A stretch of 64,000 nucleotides of DNA from Streptococcus hyointestinalis (lineage in GTDB: Bacteria > Bacillota > Bacilli > Lactobacillales > Streptococcaceae): assembly GCF_900459405.1 (NCBI RefSeq), contig NZ_UHFN01000007.1:558001-622000 (forward strand), read 5' to 3'. Positions 38,096 to 47,738 of this stretch are shown piece after piece. Within the stretch, counting starts at the first letter, position 1; every line of letters starts with the position of its first letter. Under the pieces are notes generated by a model. That model worked only from the letters and a program-made list of their open reading frames with translations, did no database searches and was not told the origin of the DNA. The translations under genes and the position numbers were made by a program.

Positions 38096-38126
38096 GAAAA
38101 CTATAATGTAGAAAGAAGATGATGAT

Positions 38127-39335
38127 ATGCCAATTGAAACGGTGAATTGGCGACAAAATTTGAAAATCGCCTGGTTGGGGAATTTCTTTACAGGCGCTAG
38201 TTTTTCCTTGGTCATGCCCTTTATGGTCCTCTATGTGGAGGAGCTAGGAGCACCAAAAGGGATGGTCGAGTTCTATGCGGGGCTTGCGGTTTCTCTGTCT
38301 GCTCTGGCTTCAGCGCTAGTAGCCCCTTTGTGGGGTTGGCTGGCTGACCGCTACGGGCGTAAGCCTATGATGGTCAGAGCTAGCTTGGTTATGACCTTGA
38401 CCATGGGCGGGCTTGCCTTTGTGCCCAATGTCCACTGGCTGTTATTTCTAAGGTTACTCAATGGGATGTTTGCAGGCTATGTGCCAAACTCCACAGCACT
38501 GATTGCCTCGCAGGCGCCAAAACAGCACTCTGGCTATGCTCTAGGGACCCTGTCCACTGGTGTGACAGGTGGTATGCTGATTGGTCCCTTGATGGGTGGG
38601 ATTTTAGCTGAGTGGCTGGGTATCCGACATGTCTTTTTACTGGTCGGCTTTATCCTCCTAATCTGTAGTTTGATGACTATCTTCTTTATCAAAGAGGACT
38701 TTGAGCCAGTCTCTCGTGAGGAAGCCATGCCGACTAGAGAGGTCTTTAAGGAGGTCAAGAGCTTACAGATTTTGATTGGTCTTTTTATCACCAGCATGAT
38801 TATCCAAATCTCTGCCCAGTCGGTCGCACCGATTTTGACCCTTTACATTCGCCACTTGGGGCAAACGGAAAATCTCATGTTTGTCTCTGGCTTTATCGTC
38901 TCTGCCATGGGCTTTTCCAGCATGCTCAGCAGTTCACGCTTAGGACGGCTTGGCGACCGTATCGGCAATCACCGCCTCTTGCTCATTGCGCTCTTTTACA
39001 GCTTTTGCATGTACTTTCTCTGTGCATTAGCTACAACGCCATTGCAGCTAGGGATTTTACGCTTTCTCTATGGCTTTGGGACAGGAGCGCTCATGCCAAG
39101 TATCAATTCGCTCCTGACTAAAATCACGCCAAAAGCAGGGATTTCACGGATTTTTAGCTACAATCAGATGTTTAGCTATCTAGGGCAGGTGCTAGGTCCT
39201 ATGGTCGGGTCCAATGTAGCTGCTAGTCTCGGTTATCGCTCGGTCTTTTTTGTGACCTGCGGCATTGTCTTTGTCAACTTTTTGTGGAGTTTTATCAATT
39301 TTAGAAAATATCTTAGAGTTAAGGAAATCGTGTGA
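38127..39335 (+). CDS. pmrA: PmrA-like MFS multidrug efflux transporter
   Basis: Major facilitator with twelve predicted membrane segments over 402 residues. The loop 2-3 motif is [16 protein letters not shown] (GxLaDrxGrkp), and [21 protein letters not shown] and [21 protein letters not shown] include the drug antiporter motif C type. It closely follows the sequence I know as PmrA of S. pneumoniae, an exporter of fluoroquinolones and dyes. rpmG and secG follow, as in that organism. Substrates here are not shown. Confidence 0.88.
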   Translation: MPIETVNWRQNLKIAWLGNFFTGASFSLVMPFMVLYVEELGAPKGMVEFYAGLAVSLSALASALVAPLWGWLADRYGRKPMMVRASLVMTLTMGGLAFVPNVHWLLFLRLLNGMFAGYVPNSTALIASQAPKQHSGYALGTLSTGVTGGMLIGPLMGGILAEWLGIRHVFLLVGFILLICSLMTIFFIKEDFEPVSREEAMPTREVFKEVKSLQILIGLFITSMIIQISAQSVAPILTLYIRHLGQTENLMFVSGFIVSAMGFSSMLSSSRLGRLGDRIGNHRLLLIALFYSFCMYFLCALATTPLQLGILRFLYGFGTGALMPSINSLLTKITPKAGISRIFSYNQMFSYLGQVLGPMVGSNVAASLGYRSVFFVTCGIVFVNFLWSFINFRKYLRVKEIV

Positions 39336-39478
39336 GAGTTAAAATCAATCTAACCTGCACTTCATGTGGCAGTCGCAATTATCTAACCAGTAAAAATAAA
39401 CAAAATCATCCTGAAAAAATCCAAGTGCCCAAGTACTGTCCCAAAGAGAGAAAAGTGACCTTACATGTTGAAAGTTAG
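39332..39478 (+). CDS. rpmG: 50S ribosomal protein L33
   Basis: A 48-residue L33 that starts with GTG overlapping the pmrA stop (GTGA). The sequence [23 protein letters not shown] has the CxxC pair, and YCPKERK has only one further cysteine, so the four-cysteine zinc ribbon is incomplete. L33 paralogues with or without zinc sites are common in streptococci and respond to zinc supply. The gene is too short for usual length cutoffs, but the family pattern is clear. The secG promoter overlaps its last codons. Confidence 0.9.
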   Translation: MRVKINLTCTSCGSRNYLTSKNKQNHPEKIQVPKYCPKERKVTLHVES

Positions 39479-39496
39479 GACACTTTATGATAAAAT
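39468..39496 (+). promoter_or_regulatory. secG promoter
   Basis: TTGAAA (39468-39473), 17-base spacer, TAAAAT (39491-39496). The -35 lies in the end of rpmG. Confidence 0.6.
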
Positions 39497-39524
39497 GAAA
39501 TTTGACTAGTGTGGAGGAGATAAC

Positions 39525-39761
39525 ATGTATAAATTACTCTTGACCTTGTTACTTATTTTATCAGCAGTGATTATCATTGCGGTCTTTATGCAACCTCAAA
39601 AAAATCCAAGTAGCAATGTGTTTGATAGTAGTGGTTCAGAAGCTCTTTTTGAACGTACCAAGGCACGTGGATTTGAAGCATTTATGCAGCGTTTGACAGC
39701 AATTCTTGTCTTTTTCTGGCTGGCAATTGCTCTAGCGCTTGTAGTTTTATCAAGTAAGTAA
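39525..39761 (+). CDS. secG: Preprotein translocase subunit SecG
   Basis: A 78-residue SecYEG component with two membrane helices (about residues 2-22 and 55-75) and the polar loop GSEALFERTKARGFEAFMQRLT. The RBS GGAGGAG is well placed. The neighbour rnr and then smpB form the common secG-rnr-smpB order. Confidence 0.95.
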   Translation: MYKLLLTLLLILSAVIIIAVFMQPQKNPSSNVFDSSGSEALFERTKARGFEAFMQRLTAILVFFWLAIALALVVLSSK

Positions 39762-39766
39762 TAAGT

Positions 39767-39796
39767 GAGCTTGACCGACGTCTGGCTCCTTTTTTA
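39767..39796 (+). terminator. Possible terminator or attenuator between secG and rnr
   Basis: GAGC...GCTC with an inner GAC/GTC and a run of six T (39790-39795). The stem is weak and some readthrough into rnr is likely. Confidence 0.45.
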
Positions 39797-39832
39797 TCTT
39801 TCTCCCCAAAATCGAAATAGAATTGAGAACAC

Positions 39833-42148
39833 ATGAAAGAACGTATATTAGATTATTTAAAAAAAGAAGGCAAAAGCAGCGTCAATGACTTGGCAGCTGC
39901 TCTTGAGATGACAGGTAGCAAAGCCTTTCCAAAGCTGATAAAGGACATCTCGCACCTAGAGAGTCAGGGGCTTATCCGCTTTGATGATAGCGGCAAGCTT
40001 TCCTTACGCACCAAAAAGAAAGCCAAAAAAGAAGTGACGGTGACAGGGACTTTTCGTGCCAATAAAGCTGGTTTTGGCTTTTTAGCGGTGGAGGATGACG
40101 AGGATGACTTGTTTATCGGGCGTGGTGATGTGGGCTACGCTGTGGATGGCGACATCGTTGAGGCGGTCATCAAAAAGCCTGCCAATCGCCTAAAAGGCAC
40201 AGCAGCAGAGGCTCGTGTGGTTGGTATTGTTGAGCGTAGTCTTAAGACCGTTGTCGGCAAGTTTATCCTTGATGATGAGCGTCCTAAGTATGCTGGCTAC
40301 ATCACCTCTAAAAACCAAAAAATCACACAAAAAATCTACATCAAAAAAGAACCGATTGTCCTTGATGGGACTGAGATTATCAAGGTGGCTATTGACAAAT
40401 ACCCAACCAAGCACCACGATTACTTTGTGGCGAGTGTGCGTGATATTATCGGACACAAGGACGATGTGGGGATAGATGTGCTAGAGGTCTTAGAGTCTAT
40501 GGACATCGTGTCTGAGTTTCCAGAGGAGGTTCTAAAGGAAGCAGACGCAGTGCCAGATCGTCCGTCTGACAAGGATCTTATCGGGCGTGTTGACCTGCGA
40601 GGTGAGACTACCTTTACTATTGATGGGGCGGACGCTAAGGACCTTGACGACGCAGTGCATATTAAAAAGTTAGATAACGGCAACTTTGAGCTAGGTGTGC
40701 ATATCGCTGATGTGTCCTACTATGTCAAGGAAGGCTCTGCGCTTGACCGTGAAGCGCTAAGTCGTGGGACATCAGTCTATGTGACAGACCGTGTGGTGCC
40801 AATGCTTCCTGAGCGTCTCTCAAACGGTATCTGCTCGCTCAATCCAAACGTAGAACGCCTGACCCAGTCTTGTCTCATGGAGATAACCCCTAAAGGCAAG
40901 GTCGTCTCGCACCAGATTTGCCAGTCGGTCATCAAGACGACATTTCGTATGACCTACAGCGATGTCAATAAAATCATCGCTGGCGATAAAGAGCTGATAG
41001 AGACCTATCAGCCAATCGTTGAGAGTATTCACTACATGGTCGCTCTGCACAAGATTTTAGAGGGCATGCGGACTTTCCGTGGAGCGCTTAACTTTGATAC
41101 GCAGGAAGCGAAGATTATCGTGGATAAGAAAGGTTTTCCTGTGGACATTGTCCTGCGTGAGCGTGGGCTTGCGGAGCGTATGATTGAGTCCTTTATGCTG
41201 ATAGCTAATGAAACAGTGGCTGAGCATTTTGCAAGACTCAATCTGCCTTTTATCTATCGTATCCACGAGGAGCCAAAAGCGGAAAAACTGCAGAAATTTA
41301 TGGACTATGCTAGTCTCTTTGGCGTGTCTATCAAAGGAACCGCCAATAAAATCAGCCAGTCAGCCCTGCAAGACTTCATGAAAAAGGTGGAGGGCAAGAC
41401 AGGCAGTGACGTGCTGTCTATGATGCTCTTGCGCTCCATGCAGCAGGCACGCTACTCTGAGCACAATCATGGGCACTACGGGCTAGCTGCGGAGTTTTAC
41501 ACTCACTTTACCAGCCCGATTCGCCGCTACCCTGACCTTTTGGTGCACCGTATGATTCGTGAGTACACTCTAGGTGATAAGGAAAAGGCAGAAAGTTTTG
41601 CGGCTAAAATCCCTGAAATCGCTAGCCAGACCTCAACTTTGGAGCGTCGTGCTATTGATGCGGAGCGTGTCGTTGAAGCCATGAAAAAGGCTGAGTACAT
41701 GGAAGAGCATGTTGGCGAGGAGTTCGATGCCGTGGTCGCTAGTGTTGTCAAATTTGGTCTCTTTGTCGAGCTGCCAAATACTATCGAGGGGCTCATCCAC
41801 ATCACGACACTGCCAGAATTTTACCATTACAATGAACGCACCATGTCGCTTCACGGTGAAAAGTCTGGTAAGGTGTTCAAGGTCGGACAGCAAATCCGAG
41901 TGAAGCTCACCCGAGCAGACAAGGAAACAGGCGACATTGACTTTGAGTACTTACCAAGTGATTTTGATGTGGTGGAAAAAGTACCCAAGGACAAGAAAGA
42001 TAAAAAAGACAGGAAAGGCAGAAAACCACGTCAGTCTAAGGAAGCGCACGCTTCTAGTCGTAAAAAAGGACAGGGCGATAAAAGGGGCAAGAACAAGAAA
42101 CCCTTTTACAAAGACGCTGCACGTAAAAAGCAAAAACGTAAGCGCTAA
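39833..42148 (+). CDS. rnr: Ribonuclease R
   Basis: Processive 3'-5' exoribonuclease that degrades structured RNA and takes part in tmRNA-linked decay with SmpB. It has 771 residues. An N-terminal winged helix is at 1-60, cold-shock-like domains at 70-220, the RNB domain from about 255 ([24 protein letters not shown] holds the catalytic aspartates), an S1 domain near 640-715, and a lysine/arginine-rich tail ([11 protein letters not shown]...). smpB follows after 20 bases. Confidence 0.97.
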   Translation: MKERILDYLKKEGKSSVNDLAAALEMTGSKAFPKLIKDISHLESQGLIRFDDSGKLSLRTKKKAKKEVTVTGTFRANKAGFGFLAVEDDEDDLFIGRGDVGYAVDGDIVEAVIKKPANRLKGTAAEARVVGIVERSLKTVVGKFILDDERPKYAGYITSKNQKITQKIYIKKEPIVLDGTEIIKVAIDKYPTKHHDYFVASVRDIIGHKDDVGIDVLEVLESMDIVSEFPEEVLKEADAVPDRPSDKDLIGRVDLRGETTFTIDGADAKDLDDAVHIKKLDNGNFELGVHIADVSYYVKEGSALDREALSRGTSVYVTDRVVPMLPERLSNGICSLNPNVERLTQSCLMEITPKGKVVSHQICQSVIKTTFRMTYSDVNKIIAGDKELIETYQPIVESIHYMVALHKILEGMRTFRGALNFDTQEAKIIVDKKGFPVDIVLRERGLAERMIESFMLIANETVAEHFARLNLPFIYRIHEEPKAEKLQKFMDYASLFGVSIKGTANKISQSALQDFMKKVEGKTGSDVLSMMLLRSMQQARYSEHNHGHYGLAAEFYTHFTSPIRRYPDLLVHRMIREYTLGDKEKAESFAAKIPEIASQTSTLERRAIDAERVVEAMKKAEYMEEHVGEEFDAVVASVVKFGLFVELPNTIEGLIHITTLPEFYHYNERTMSLHGEKSGKVFKVGQQIRVKLTRADKETGDIDFEYLPSDFDVVEKVPKDKKDKKDRKGRKPRQSKEAHASSRKKGQGDKRGKNKKPFYKDAARKKQKRKR

Positions 42149-42168
42149 AGACGTTAGTGGAGGTAGAG

Positions 42169-42636
42169 ATGGCGACAGTAAAAGACAAGGCACTTGCGCA
42201 AAATAAAAAAGCAAGGCATGACTATACCATTGTGGACACTATTGAGGCGGGGCTGGTTTTGACAGGGACGGAGATTAAGAGCGTCCGTGCCGCAAGAATC
42301 ACCCTAAAAGACGGCTACGCTCAGATTAAAAACGGCGAAGCTTGGCTGATTAATGTCCACATCACACCCTATGAGCAGGGCAATATCTGGAATCAAGACC
42401 CTGATAGAACCAGAAAACTGCTCCTCAAAAAACGTGAAATCGCAAAACTAGAAGCCGAGCTAAAAGGGACAGGCATGACCCTTGTTCCCTTAAAAGTCTA
42501 CATCAAAAACGGCTTTGCCAAAGTCCTTATCGGACTAGCTAAAGGAAAACACGACTACGATAAACGTGAGTCCATCAAACGCCGTGAGCAAAACCGTGAC
42601 ATCGCAAGACAAATGAAAGCTTTTAATGGGAGATAA
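42169..42636 (+). CDS. smpB: SsrA-binding protein SmpB
   Basis: Partner of tmRNA in trans-translation. It has 155 residues from the ATG at 42169, five bases after GGAGG; the earlier ATG at 42157 has no RBS. Motifs are [26 protein letters not shown] and [27 protein letters not shown], with the tail [14 protein letters not shown]. It ends at a strong bidirectional terminator. Confidence 0.98.
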   Translation: MATVKDKALAQNKKARHDYTIVDTIEAGLVLTGTEIKSVRAARITLKDGYAQIKNGEAWLINVHITPYEQGNIWNQDPDRTRKLLLKKREIAKLEAELKGTGMTLVPLKVYIKNGFAKVLIGLAKGKHDYDKRESIKRREQNRDIARQMKAFNGR

Positions 42637-42668
42637 AAAATTGCGCTCACTTAGAGCGCAATTTTTAG
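42636..42668. terminator. Bidirectional terminator
   Basis: A 13-pair perfect stem (AAAAATTGCGCTC, 42636-42648, with 42654-42666) around ACTTA, serving smpB and the convergent glycosyltransferase gene. Confidence 0.88.
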
Positions 42669-42680
42669 TCTGTAAAGATA

Positions 42681-43607
42681 TTAACGTTTCTCTTTAACAA
42701 TATAGACAGGACGTTTTTTGGTTTCGGTGAAGATTTTAGCGATGTATTTGCCGATGATACCAAGACAGAGTAGCTGAATGCCTCCGATAAAGAGGATGAT
42801 GGACACGGTACTTGCCCAACCAGAAACAGGGTCGTTCCAGATGAGTTTACGAATAACGATAAATAAAATAGCAAGGCAAGAAAAGACAAAGCTCAGTGTC
42901 CCAATCCATGTGGCGATACTTAGTGGCATATCAGAGAAATTGACAAAGCCATCAATGGAGTAGCGCAACAGACTAAAGAAGTTCCAGCTGGACTCGCCTG
43001 CGACACGCTCACGATTTTCAAACTCGATGTAGGTCACATCAAAGCCAACCCATGAAAAAATCCCTTTTGAAAAACGATTGACCTCCTCAAGTGAGAGGAT
43101 ACTATCCACTACTTGACGAGTCATCAGGCGAAAATCACGTGCCCCATCGACCATCTCGGTGTCAGAGACGGTATTGATGAGCTTGTAGAAAAGTTTGGCA
43201 AAAAAGGAGCGAATAGGTGGCTCGCCCTTACGGTCCGTGCGACGTGTCCCCACCACGTCATAGCCTTCTTGGATTTTCTGATACATATTTGGTAGCAGCT
43301 CTGGTGGGTCTTGGAGGTCAGCGTCCATGACGGTGATAAAGTCACCTGTCGCCGCTTCGAGCCCAGCGAGGAGCCCAGCTTCTTTGCCAAAATTGCGTGA
43401 AAAGGAGATGTAGTGGACCTTAGGATAGCGGTCAGCCACCTCACGCAGCACCTCTAGGGTCTTGTCTTTTGAGCCGTCATTGACAAAGATATACTCAAAA
43501 GAGAGCTGGTTTGCCATGTCTTTTTCGACCTTTTGTGTCGCTTCTAAAAAAGGATGAATGGTCTCTTCTTCGTTATAACAAGGGACAACAATGGATAATA
43601 CAGGCAT
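42681..43607 (-). CDS. Polyprenyl-phosphate glycosyltransferase, family 2 (CsbB/GtrB-like)
   Basis: A 308-residue GT-A glycosyltransferase with two C-terminal membrane helices (about residues 230-252 and 265-290), the layout of CsbB/GtrB enzymes that load a sugar onto undecaprenyl phosphate. The nucleotide-binding part is LSIVVPCYNEEETI, and the metal motif is VMDADLQDPPEL (DxD). The start at 43607 has GAGAGGAAA upstream; five more codons are open without an RBS. The divergent neighbour encodes a large GT-C-like membrane protein, which would fit a donor-transferase pair for wall polymer or lipoteichoic acid decoration. Confidence 0.85.
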   Translation of the reverse strand: MPVLSIVVPCYNEEETIHPFLEATQKVEKDMANQLSFEYIFVNDGSKDKTLEVLREVADRYPKVHYISFSRNFGKEAGLLAGLEAATGDFITVMDADLQDPPELLPNMYQKIQEGYDVVGTRRTDRKGEPPIRSFFAKLFYKLINTVSDTEMVDGARDFRLMTRQVVDSILSLEEVNRFSKGIFSWVGFDVTYIEFENRERVAGESSWNFFSLLRYSIDGFVNFSDMPLSIATWIGTLSFVFSCLAILFIVIRKLIWNDPVSGWASTVSIILFIGGIQLLCLGIIGKYIAKIFTETKKRPVYIVKEKR

Positions 43608-43703
43608 GCTCTTTCCTCTCAAGTCTTTTTTTGCCTATTTTAACACGAAAAGCTTAAAAGTGACAACTTAAAGTTTAAAAATTTCAAAGAAGCATAAAAT
43701 AGT

Positions 43704-43709
43704 GTATAA
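43704..43709 (+). promoter_or_regulatory. -10 element upstream of the GT-C-like gene
   Basis: TATAAT at 43704-43709, with a weak -35 (TTCAAA) 16 bases upstream, 33 bases before the start codon. Confidence 0.45.
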
Positions 43710-43742
43710 TGGAAGAGATATTACATTGTTACGGAGATGATT

Positions 43743-45470
43743 ATGTTTCAGTACATATCTAAGCACTATCACCGCTTATCAGAAAAGCAAAAGGGCGGAC
43801 TTGCTATTTTTGCCATCTGCCTTTTTGCTTTTTTACTCTTGCTGCCTCAGCTGATTAGTGGTGGCTCTATTGCAGGGAGTGATTTTTTATTTCACTATAA
43901 CCGTTTTTACGAAACAGCAGAGCAGATTAAGACGGGAAACTTCAGCTATTTTATCTCGCTGTATGGCTTTAACGGCTCGGCTCGGATTGTCAATGCTCTA
44001 TATGGTCCATACTTTGCTTACTTGCAGGGCGCTATTCTACTATTGAGCAAGACCTGGTACACTTATCAGCTGGTGTCACGCTTTTTGATAGCCAGTCTAG
44101 CTGGGCTTTCCATGTACCGTTTGCTACGCTTTATTCCTGTTAAGAGGCGGACGTCCTTAGCCATAGCGCTGCTGTTTATGACGACCTTCTCCATCCAATA
44201 TTGGACCTTTAGACAAGGTTTCAACGCTTGGGGAGCAGCTTTCATGCCTTGGTGTCTCATTCCAGCCATTGACTTTCTAAAGACTGGTCGTATCAAGATC
44301 ATCCGCTTAGCTGTCGCTGTTGCCATCATGACGCAGGTGCATATGCTTAGTACGCTCATGCTGGTTTTGATGTACATTCCTTTTTACCTCTATGGCTTTA
44401 TCAAAAGTCAGCACAAGCTTGAGGTCTTTCTAAAAGGAACAGCAGCTGCCTTGCTGTGTTTATTACTCACGGCAAATGTCTGGCTAGCGATTCTCCAAGT
44501 CGGCTCAGGTAATGAGCTGGTGCAGCCTTTCATCAACTCCAAACTCTACATCATGACGGTCAATCAGCGCAGTATCGAATGGCTGATAACGCCTTACCCT
44601 TTGGTTGTGATTGTGCTTTATGTACTCTATTTCAGCTTTAGACATTGGCGCCACTATGATAAATTGCTAAGAACAGCTACGACAGCCTTTTTCATCTTTT
44701 TGGTGCTGTCGACCAGTATCTTTCCTTGGTATCAGGTCAATAAACTAAAGCTCAATCTGGTCAATCTCATCCAGTTTCCGTTTCGCTTTTTCATCCCGAC
44801 AACTGTGCTCTTGCTCCTTGTCTTAGCCTTGGTCATTGAGCGCTATCTGGACGTCAAGTACAGCAAGTGGGTGGCAGCGACTCTACTTGCGGTCAATATC
44901 ATTGGCTTTGCACAGATTTCGTATCGCTCAACCTTGAAGCTCTGGGATTATCACAATGCAGCGCCTATTAAAAACGCTACACACCAGTTTGTTTTGGGCA
45001 GTGACAGCGACATTAGAAAGAGCTTTCACAGTCAAGACCTTAGCCGTCTCTTGAGTCTTGCCATCAAGTCAACACCAGACTATCTCCCCGCTCAAAAAGG
45101 CAATAAAGAAAATAAATACGTCCTTTATGAGTACTATGTCTTGTCCAATGACAATCACTTTGAGGAGTCGCAAAAAGGTGATAAGCTGACAGTGACATGG
45201 ACAGGTGATAAGGCTGGACGTGTTTCCCTTCCTATCACCAAGTACAAGGATACTCAGCTTATCCTAAACGGGCAAAAACTCACTGAGTTTGACTACACAC
45301 AGACAGGAATTGGGACCATCAGTGTCAACCAAAAGGTCGGCAAAAACACACTTGTCGTCAGCTACCGTGTCTCTTGGTTCAAGTATGTCCTTATCGGCAA
45401 TGCCCTTGCTTGGCTAGCGACCCTAGCCACTTGGCTCTATGCAGGTTTTAAAAGGAAAAAACAAATCTAG
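43743..45470 (+). CDS. Large polytopic membrane protein, probable GT-C glycosyltransferase (YfhO-like)
   Basis: A 575-residue protein with about eleven hydrophobic segments between residues 17 and ~400, then an extracytoplasmic beta-rich part (about 420-545) and a last helix near the C-terminus. An acidic GSDFLFHYNRF stretch follows the first helix, where GT-C enzymes hold a catalytic Asp. The start at 43743 is preferred, since GGAG is seven bases upstream and the ATG at 43737 directly abuts it. Paired with the divergent CsbB-like gene, it may transfer the lipid-linked sugar to an acceptor outside the membrane, as YfhO does in Bacillus. The acceptor is unknown. Confidence 0.65.
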   Translation: MFQYISKHYHRLSEKQKGGLAIFAICLFAFLLLLPQLISGGSIAGSDFLFHYNRFYETAEQIKTGNFSYFISLYGFNGSARIVNALYGPYFAYLQGAILLLSKTWYTYQLVSRFLIASLAGLSMYRLLRFIPVKRRTSLAIALLFMTTFSIQYWTFRQGFNAWGAAFMPWCLIPAIDFLKTGRIKIIRLAVAVAIMTQVHMLSTLMLVLMYIPFYLYGFIKSQHKLEVFLKGTAAALLCLLLTANVWLAILQVGSGNELVQPFINSKLYIMTVNQRSIEWLITPYPLVVIVLYVLYFSFRHWRHYDKLLRTATTAFFIFLVLSTSIFPWYQVNKLKLNLVNLIQFPFRFFIPTTVLLLLVLALVIERYLDVKYSKWVAATLLAVNIIGFAQISYRSTLKLWDYHNAAPIKNATHQFVLGSDSDIRKSFHSQDLSRLLSLAIKSTPDYLPAQKGNKENKYVLYEYYVLSNDNHFEESQKGDKLTVTWTGDKAGRVSLPITKYKDTQLILNGQKLTEFDYTQTGIGTISVNQKVGKNTLVVSYRVSWFKYVLIGNALAWLATLATWLYAGFKRKKQI

Positions 45471-45472
45471 CC

Positions 45473-45508
45473 AAAAACTCTCTCCTATTGGAGAGAGTTT
45501 TTTTAGAA
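45473..45508. terminator. Bidirectional terminator
   Basis: Stem AAAAACTCTCTCC with its complement (45473-45485 with 45490-45502), loop TATT, seven T on the plus strand. Confidence 0.88.
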
Positions 45509-45886
45509 TGCTTTTAAGTTGATGACTTCGATTTTATAGCCGTCTGGGTCTTGGATGAAGTAGTACATCTTTGGGCGTCCAGGCAGTCCAGATAGGTCTG
45601 TGACAGGATAACCTGCTGTCTTGTGCTTTTGGTGGCTTTCTTCGAGGTTGTCAACACCAACAGCGATATGCCCATAGCCGTCTCCAAGGTCATAAGCCTC
45701 GTGGTCGTAGTTATAGGTGAGCTCTAGCTCGTAGCTAGGGTCATCCTCTAGAGCGAGATACACCAAGGTGAATTTATAATCTGGAAAGTCATTGCGGTGC
45801 ACTTCCTTAAAGCCAAGCGCTTCTTGATAAAAAGCAAGTGAAGCGTCCAAATCCTTCACACGGATACAAGTATGTAAAAATTTCAT
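45503..45886 (-). CDS. gloA: Lactoylglutathione lyase (glyoxalase I)
   Basis: Detoxifies methylglyoxal by isomerising its thiol adduct. It has 127 residues of the vicinal oxygen chelate fold: MKFLHTCIRVKDLDASLAFY opens the first repeat (metal His5), ELELTYNYDHE holds a metal Glu, GYGHIAVGVDNL holds the second His, and YFIQDPDGYKIEVINL holds the last Glu. RBS AAGGAG lies six bases before the ATG at 45886. It follows the nitroreductase gene after 14 bases. Confidence 0.93.
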   Translation of the reverse strand: MKFLHTCIRVKDLDASLAFYQEALGFKEVHRNDFPDYKFTLVYLALEDDPSYELELTYNYDHEAYDLGDGYGHIAVGVDNLEESHQKHKTAGYPVTDLSGLPGRPKMYYFIQDPDGYKIEVINLKAF

Positions 45887-45900
45887 GTTTATCTCCTTTT

Positions 45901-46575
45901 CTAGTCTACCCATGTCACCACCGCACTGCGGTCTTTTCTGATACGTTTATGCTTAGGGTCGTTAGCACGATAACCGAAAGACACCATGCTAGCGAGTTTT
46001 TCCTTATCTGGGTCAATCAAGCCGTGTTTGACCAAAACGTCATTGACCTCATCATCGTGAAAGCCCTCAATAGGACAAGAGTCAATGCCGATAAAGCTGT
46101 CGGCTGTCATCATGTTGCCAAGAGCGATATAGGTTTGTTTTGCTGCCCATTCCCATAGCAGGCGCTCATCGTCTGCCATTTTCTTGTGATTTTTTTGGAA
46201 ATCTTCGTATCTCAAAAGACGACTGGCAATCATGTCTTCGCTAAGACCTTTACGATAAAGACTGTCCTTGACAGCTTGACTGTCATAGCGGACCTTCTTT
46301 TCAGCGAGGAGCAGTACAAAGTGGCTAGCAGTGTCGAGCTGAGAGCCAGCTCCCCAAGAAGCAGGCTTTAAGTCGTCAGCGATTTTTGCAATGGCTTTGC
46401 GGTCCAAAACGACAAAGCGCCAAGGCTCAAGTCCGATAGATGATGGACTGAGCCAAGCCATATCAAGGATATATTCCATATCTTCTCTTGTGATATCCTT
46501 GTCATTGTAAACACGAATGGAAACACGGTGGTCAAAGGCTTGTCTGACCTGTGCTTTGATATCTTCTTTGGTCAT
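45901..46575 (-). CDS. Nitroreductase family flavoprotein
   Basis: An FMN-dependent NAD(P)H oxidoreductase of 224 residues. HRVSIRVYNDKDI near the N-terminus is the FMN-phosphate region, and SPSSIGLEPWRFVVL and the C-terminal MVSFGYRAND are typical of the family. The second half (AALGN-type, YIALGNMMTADSFIGIDSCPIEGFHDDEV) matches NfsB-like enzymes. The substrate is not defined; quinones or nitroaromatics are common in vitro. It forms an operon with gloA. Confidence 0.88.
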   Translation of the reverse strand: MTKEDIKAQVRQAFDHRVSIRVYNDKDITREDMEYILDMAWLSPSSIGLEPWRFVVLDRKAIAKIADDLKPASWGAGSQLDTASHFVLLLAEKKVRYDSQAVKDSLYRKGLSEDMIASRLLRYEDFQKNHKKMADDERLLWEWAAKQTYIALGNMMTADSFIGIDSCPIEGFHDDEVNDVLVKHGLIDPDKEKLASMVSFGYRANDPKHKRIRKDRSAVVTWVD

Positions 46576-46624
46576 ATCTTACCTCCATTTTTCTTTCTAT
46601 CATAGCATGTTCACGGGAAAATTG

Positions 46625-47128
46625 CTAGTTTTGTGCAAAGCGAACCAAGCCATCAAGCCAAGCTTGGTGTCCGTTGAGCATGGTGTTTGGTGTGGATTTG
46701 GCGAGTTCTTTTGCGGGTGTGCCGATTTGAGACTCTTGGGTCAGGATACGAACACGATTTTTATCCAATCGCTCTACCAACCAAGCGTGGTAAACCTCAA
46801 GGAAACCATCGCCTTCTTCCTCATTCCAGCCATGCCAAGCAAGACGCAGGCTACCAGCTTCTTGGTCAAGGGCGTATTCCTCCACTTGCGCCTCGACGTC
46901 AAAGCCAAAGGTTTTAAAGCGAAAGCGTGTGTTGTTATTTAGTATCGTGTTCTCTTGATTGTACATAAAAATATCTGAGCTGTTGTCGTAGTAAGTTTCC
47001 CACTTGGCAGCGTCTAAGAGCCCGTCAAGGACTTTTGTAAAATCAAGGTCTTTGACGATAACCTCATTAGAGACGAAGTTATCAGTGTATCCTGGTGTCC
47101 ATTTTTCTGGAAATTGAATAACAAGCAT
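46625..47128 (-). CDS. SRPBCC (polyketide cyclase/START-like) protein
   Basis: A 167-residue protein with the SRPBCC ligand-cavity fold suggested by the pattern FVSNEVIVKDLDFTKVLDGL, a central WETYYDNSSDIFMYNQ, FRFKTFGFDVEAQVEEY and LAWHGWNEEEGDGFLEVYHAWLVE. The ATG at 47128 is chosen (AAAGGA eight bases upstream). No metal site or signal is seen. The function is unknown; a MarR-type regulator gene lies just upstream on the same strand. Confidence 0.65.
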   Translation of the reverse strand: MLVIQFPEKWTPGYTDNFVSNEVIVKDLDFTKVLDGLLDAAKWETYYDNSSDIFMYNQENTILNNNTRFRFKTFGFDVEAQVEEYALDQEAGSLRLAWHGWNEEEGDGFLEVYHAWLVERLDKNRVRILTQESQIGTPAKELAKSTPNTMLNGHQAWLDGLVRFAQN

Positions 47129-47208
47129 AGTTATCATCCTTTCAAACTTAAGATGATAAGAGTATAGCATGATTTAGTTGCACATACAAGTATAAAAAGA
47201 AAAATTTT

Positions 47209-47643
47209 TTATTTTCCAGAAATCTGGTTTGAAACGTCGTTGATTTCTGTAGCGAGCTGGTCGCTGTAGCTATCTCCGATGATGTCACCGTAGCTATGAT
47301 GAAGCGTATCCCAAGCTTTTTGCACTTCGGGTACCATTTTTTTGCCTTCTTCGGTCAAAAAAACGAAGCTGATACGTCCTTTGGTTTGTGTGGTCACATA
47401 GCCTTTTTGGCTTAGCTTTTCGATGAAGCGTGTCAGGGTAGACGGTGCGATGTGGAGAATGCTTGCAATATCCTTTTGTGCTCTTCCATCCTCTTCGGCT
47501 AAGATGAGGAGGATAAAGGCATAAGTCGGCGCCAAGCCTACACGTGAAAAAGCCTCATCAGCCATTTTATTGAGCAGGCGATCCAGTTTTTTAACGGTAA
47601 AGAAAAGGCAACTATCAAGGGACTCCTGAAGCGTTTTTGACAT
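47209..47643 (-). CDS. MarR-family transcriptional regulator
   Basis: A 144-residue winged-helix repressor. The recognition region is QKDIASILHIAPSTLTRFIEKLSQKGYV and the wing is KGRISFVFLTEEGKK. The start at 47643 (MSKTLQESL) has GAGGAAG just upstream; the frame is open for 20 more codons without an RBS. Cys12 near the N-terminus could sense oxidants, but this is only a possibility. Likely targets are the nearby SRPBCC, nitroreductase and gloA genes, given the shared strand. Confidence 0.88.
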   Translation of the reverse strand: MSKTLQESLDSCLFFTVKKLDRLLNKMADEAFSRVGLAPTYAFILLILAEEDGRAQKDIASILHIAPSTLTRFIEKLSQKGYVTTQTKGRISFVFLTEEGKKMVPEVQKAWDTLHHSYGDIIGDSYSDQLATEINDVSNQISGK

Positions 47644-47708
47644 AATCTTCCTCATTTCTCTAAAGTTACTGTTAATCATAACACAGAAAAGAGACAATAA
47701 CAAGTTAT

Positions 47709-47734
47709 AAAAAAGAGACCAGAGGTCTCGTTTT
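47709..47734 (-). terminator. pepQ terminator
   Basis: GAGACC/GGTCTC (47715-47720 with 47724-47729), followed on the minus strand by six T. Confidence 0.8.
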
Positions 47735-47738
47735 GTGA

